A stretch of DNA of 64,000 nucleotides from Ichthyophis bannanicus (Eukaryota; Chordata; Amphibia; Gymnophiona; Ichthyophiidae): NCBI GenBank assembly GCA_033557465.1, contig JAWIIG010000025.1, positions 9,602,501-9,666,500 on the forward strand. Reading direction: 5' to 3'. The translations under genes were made by a program, and so were the position numbers. Of the stretch, positions 62,668 through 64,000 are shown piece by piece; the stretch's first letter is position 1; each line of letters opens with the position of its first letter. The notes under the pieces were generated by a model. That model did no database searches, was not told the origin of the DNA, and saw only the letters and a list, made by a program, of their open reading frames with translations.

Positions 62668-63397
62668 TAATCCAGTCAAAAATAAAAAAATGTATATTTT
62701 GTATATGGAAAGGCAAAGACCTGATGTTGTTTTCCTTGAGGAGCCCATTTACCCTATAAGCAGTTCATAACACTGAAAAGCTCCTGCTGTGAAGTTAAAG
62801 CCTTTTTGCCAGTATTTCCTGGGAAAGATGGTATCCACTGGTATCATGGTTTCAGATCATGTAGCTATGACTATGAAAGTTCAATAGTTTGATTTGAGCA
62901 CTAGGCTACTACATGGAGGTTTAATACTGGCCGTTTAAAGAGCAAATTAAGTTGGCCTATCAGAGGTATTTTGATGAGGATCAAGTTCAGGATAGGTCCC
63001 TAGGTACCTGGTGAGCTGCCTTTAAAGTTACTATTAGAGAAGAACAAACTTCTTGCTCAGTCAAACAGAAAAAAATCAGACTAGGTAACTTTGAGTTAGA
63101 GATTCAGATTAGAACATCAGAACAGCAACACATTTGTACAAGGCATAATTCTCTTCATCTACAGCTGCATAAGCTCAAATTTAAGTATAATTTGATTTTA
63201 AGCCAACAGGCAGGTATAGATATTTTTATGCAAAATTCTAGGTACTATGAGGAGAGAAACAAATCTAGACATCTCATTCAGTATCTCTGGGCTAAATGGA
63301 ATAAAGAGAGGATCATGTTTTTGATTAATACACAGGGAATTCAGCAAGTTAAATATAAGGACATAGTTCAACCATTTTACGAGTTATAAAGAGCTAT
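62668..63397 (+). mobile_element. L1-clade LINE, endonuclease and linker segment
   Basis: Reads NNPVKNKKMYILYMERQRPDVVFLEEPIY (62670-62760), the L1 APE endonuclease N-terminus with LQE replaced by LEE, then VSDHVAMTMKV (about 62850) and the post-endonuclease region WPFKEQIKLAYQRYFDE and IRLGNFELEIQIR. Part of the endonuclease is deleted. 63192-63389 is a short open frame (QYLWAKWNKERIMFLINTQGIQQVKYKDIVQPFYEL). Confidence 0.75.
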
Positions 63398-63741
63398 GGG
63401 CTTGATATTCAGCTGGGCAGGCTATGTGCCGCTACGGTGCACAGCCTCACCCACCGACCCTTAACACTGGATATTCAATGCAGCGGTGACGGCATTGCCA
63501 CACATAGCTCGGAGCTGCCGAGGCTAACTGGGTAGCAGCAATATTGCGTCATTACCCAGTTAGCGGCAGCTCCGCCTCCACTCTGCACCAGAATGCCCCT
63601 AACACGCCCCAATGCTAACCACAGAGCATAGGGATATTCGACGGCACTAACCATGTAAGTGCTGTTCAATATCCCGATTTAGGGCATTTACATGGTTTAC
63701 TGGGCTGTAAACCGTGTAAATGCCCTTCGAATATCGGGCCC
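63398..63741. mobile_element. MITE with GGGC...GATATTC termini
   Basis: The left end GGGCTTGATATTCAGC is complementary to the right end ...CGAATATCGGGCCC. The interior has inverted pairs such as TTTACATGGTTTACTGGGCT/GTAAACCGTGTAAA. TAT flanks both sides (a candidate 3-bp duplication). No ORF. Superfamily not assigned. Confidence 0.65.
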
Positions 63742-64000
63742 TATATACTTAAAAGGTCTCGCCTTTGCCTTGGATGCTTATATAGAGACAGATTGGAACA
63801 TCCACTTCTCTCTGAAGTTCAGAAGAATTTGCTAGAGGGGGAGTTTTACAGAGTTTTCTCGGATGTTCTGTTTCCTTCCTTGGGGCGACCTCTGTCAGCT
63901 TTATTCTGTCTGAACTTATGAGGAATTTTTACAGAGACCAAAATTGTAGTTACTGGTAAACCTGATAAAGATCTGACTTATGTGCAGAACCAATTGCAAA
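63742..64000 (+). mobile_element. L1-clade LINE, start of RT region, cut by the window end
   Basis: Decayed ORF2 continues after the MITE (for example SEEFARGGVLQSF- and LSELMRNFYRDQNC-like pieces). The element runs out of the window. Confidence 0.5.

Overview
The window looks like intergenic DNA from a large, repeat-rich vertebrate genome. The mix of DIRS tyrosine-recombinase retrotransposons, CR1, L2-like, RTE and L1-clade LINEs, a GIY-YIG Penelope-like element (PLE), CORE-type SINEs and hAT MITEs suggests an amphibian, possibly a caecilian. That assignment is inference from repeat content, not from a diagnostic gene. Only one host gene is evident: an intronless class A G-protein-coupled receptor of the P2Y/LPA/PAF-receptor-like group (minus strand, 3524-4516). 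No rRNA gene, CRISPR array or bacterial feature was seen.

Layout. 1-2321 is the 3' part of a DIRS element (family B) carrying a SINE with a perfect 10-bp target duplication. 2322-5151 holds the receptor gene and one hAT MITE. 5152-10949 is a structurally complete DIRS element (family A) with inverted terminal repeats, an internal complementary region, an intact gag-like ORF and frameshifted RT/RNase H and recombinase ORFs. 10965-29870 is a deep nest: a plus-strand CR1 (CR1-X) is split by two hAT MITEs, an 11.4-kb DIRS-B element (13664-25081) and a 4.1-kb TIR element (25425-29550). The DIRS-B element is itself split by L2-A, which is split by L2-B, which is split by another CR1. 29871-33686 holds CR1 and SINE fragments. 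33728-40234 is a second, inverted DIRS-A element split by a CR1. It sits in a repeat whose paralogue at 45322-46108 lacks the DIRS and so preserves the empty site. 41196-43600 is an RTE LINE interrupted by a fragment of a second PLE family. 43975-45100 is a CR1 with a 304-codon open frame. 46349-50417 is a truncated DIRS (C) split by another CR1. From about 50.7 kb to the window end runs an L1-clade LINE, split by an 8.8-kb PLE composite, an RTE (12-bp target duplication) and a MITE.

The most striking structure is the PLE composite at 51894-60702. One 16-bp target duplication brackets a nearly full-length minus-strand PLE joined head-on to an inverted 5'-truncated copy, giving a palindrome with arms of about 2.8 kb. 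Three hammerhead-ribozyme-like motifs lie in its terminal repeats. Next in interest are the natural DIRS empty site, the TIR element with a 291-bp-arm palindrome and several tRNA-like modules, and consensus 5' splice-site motifs near the right ends of both DIRS families.

Apart from the receptor, the coding capacity belongs to mobile elements. Most of it is broken by frameshifts, stops or nested insertions. Because insertions sit within insertions, the relative order of many of these events can be read directly.
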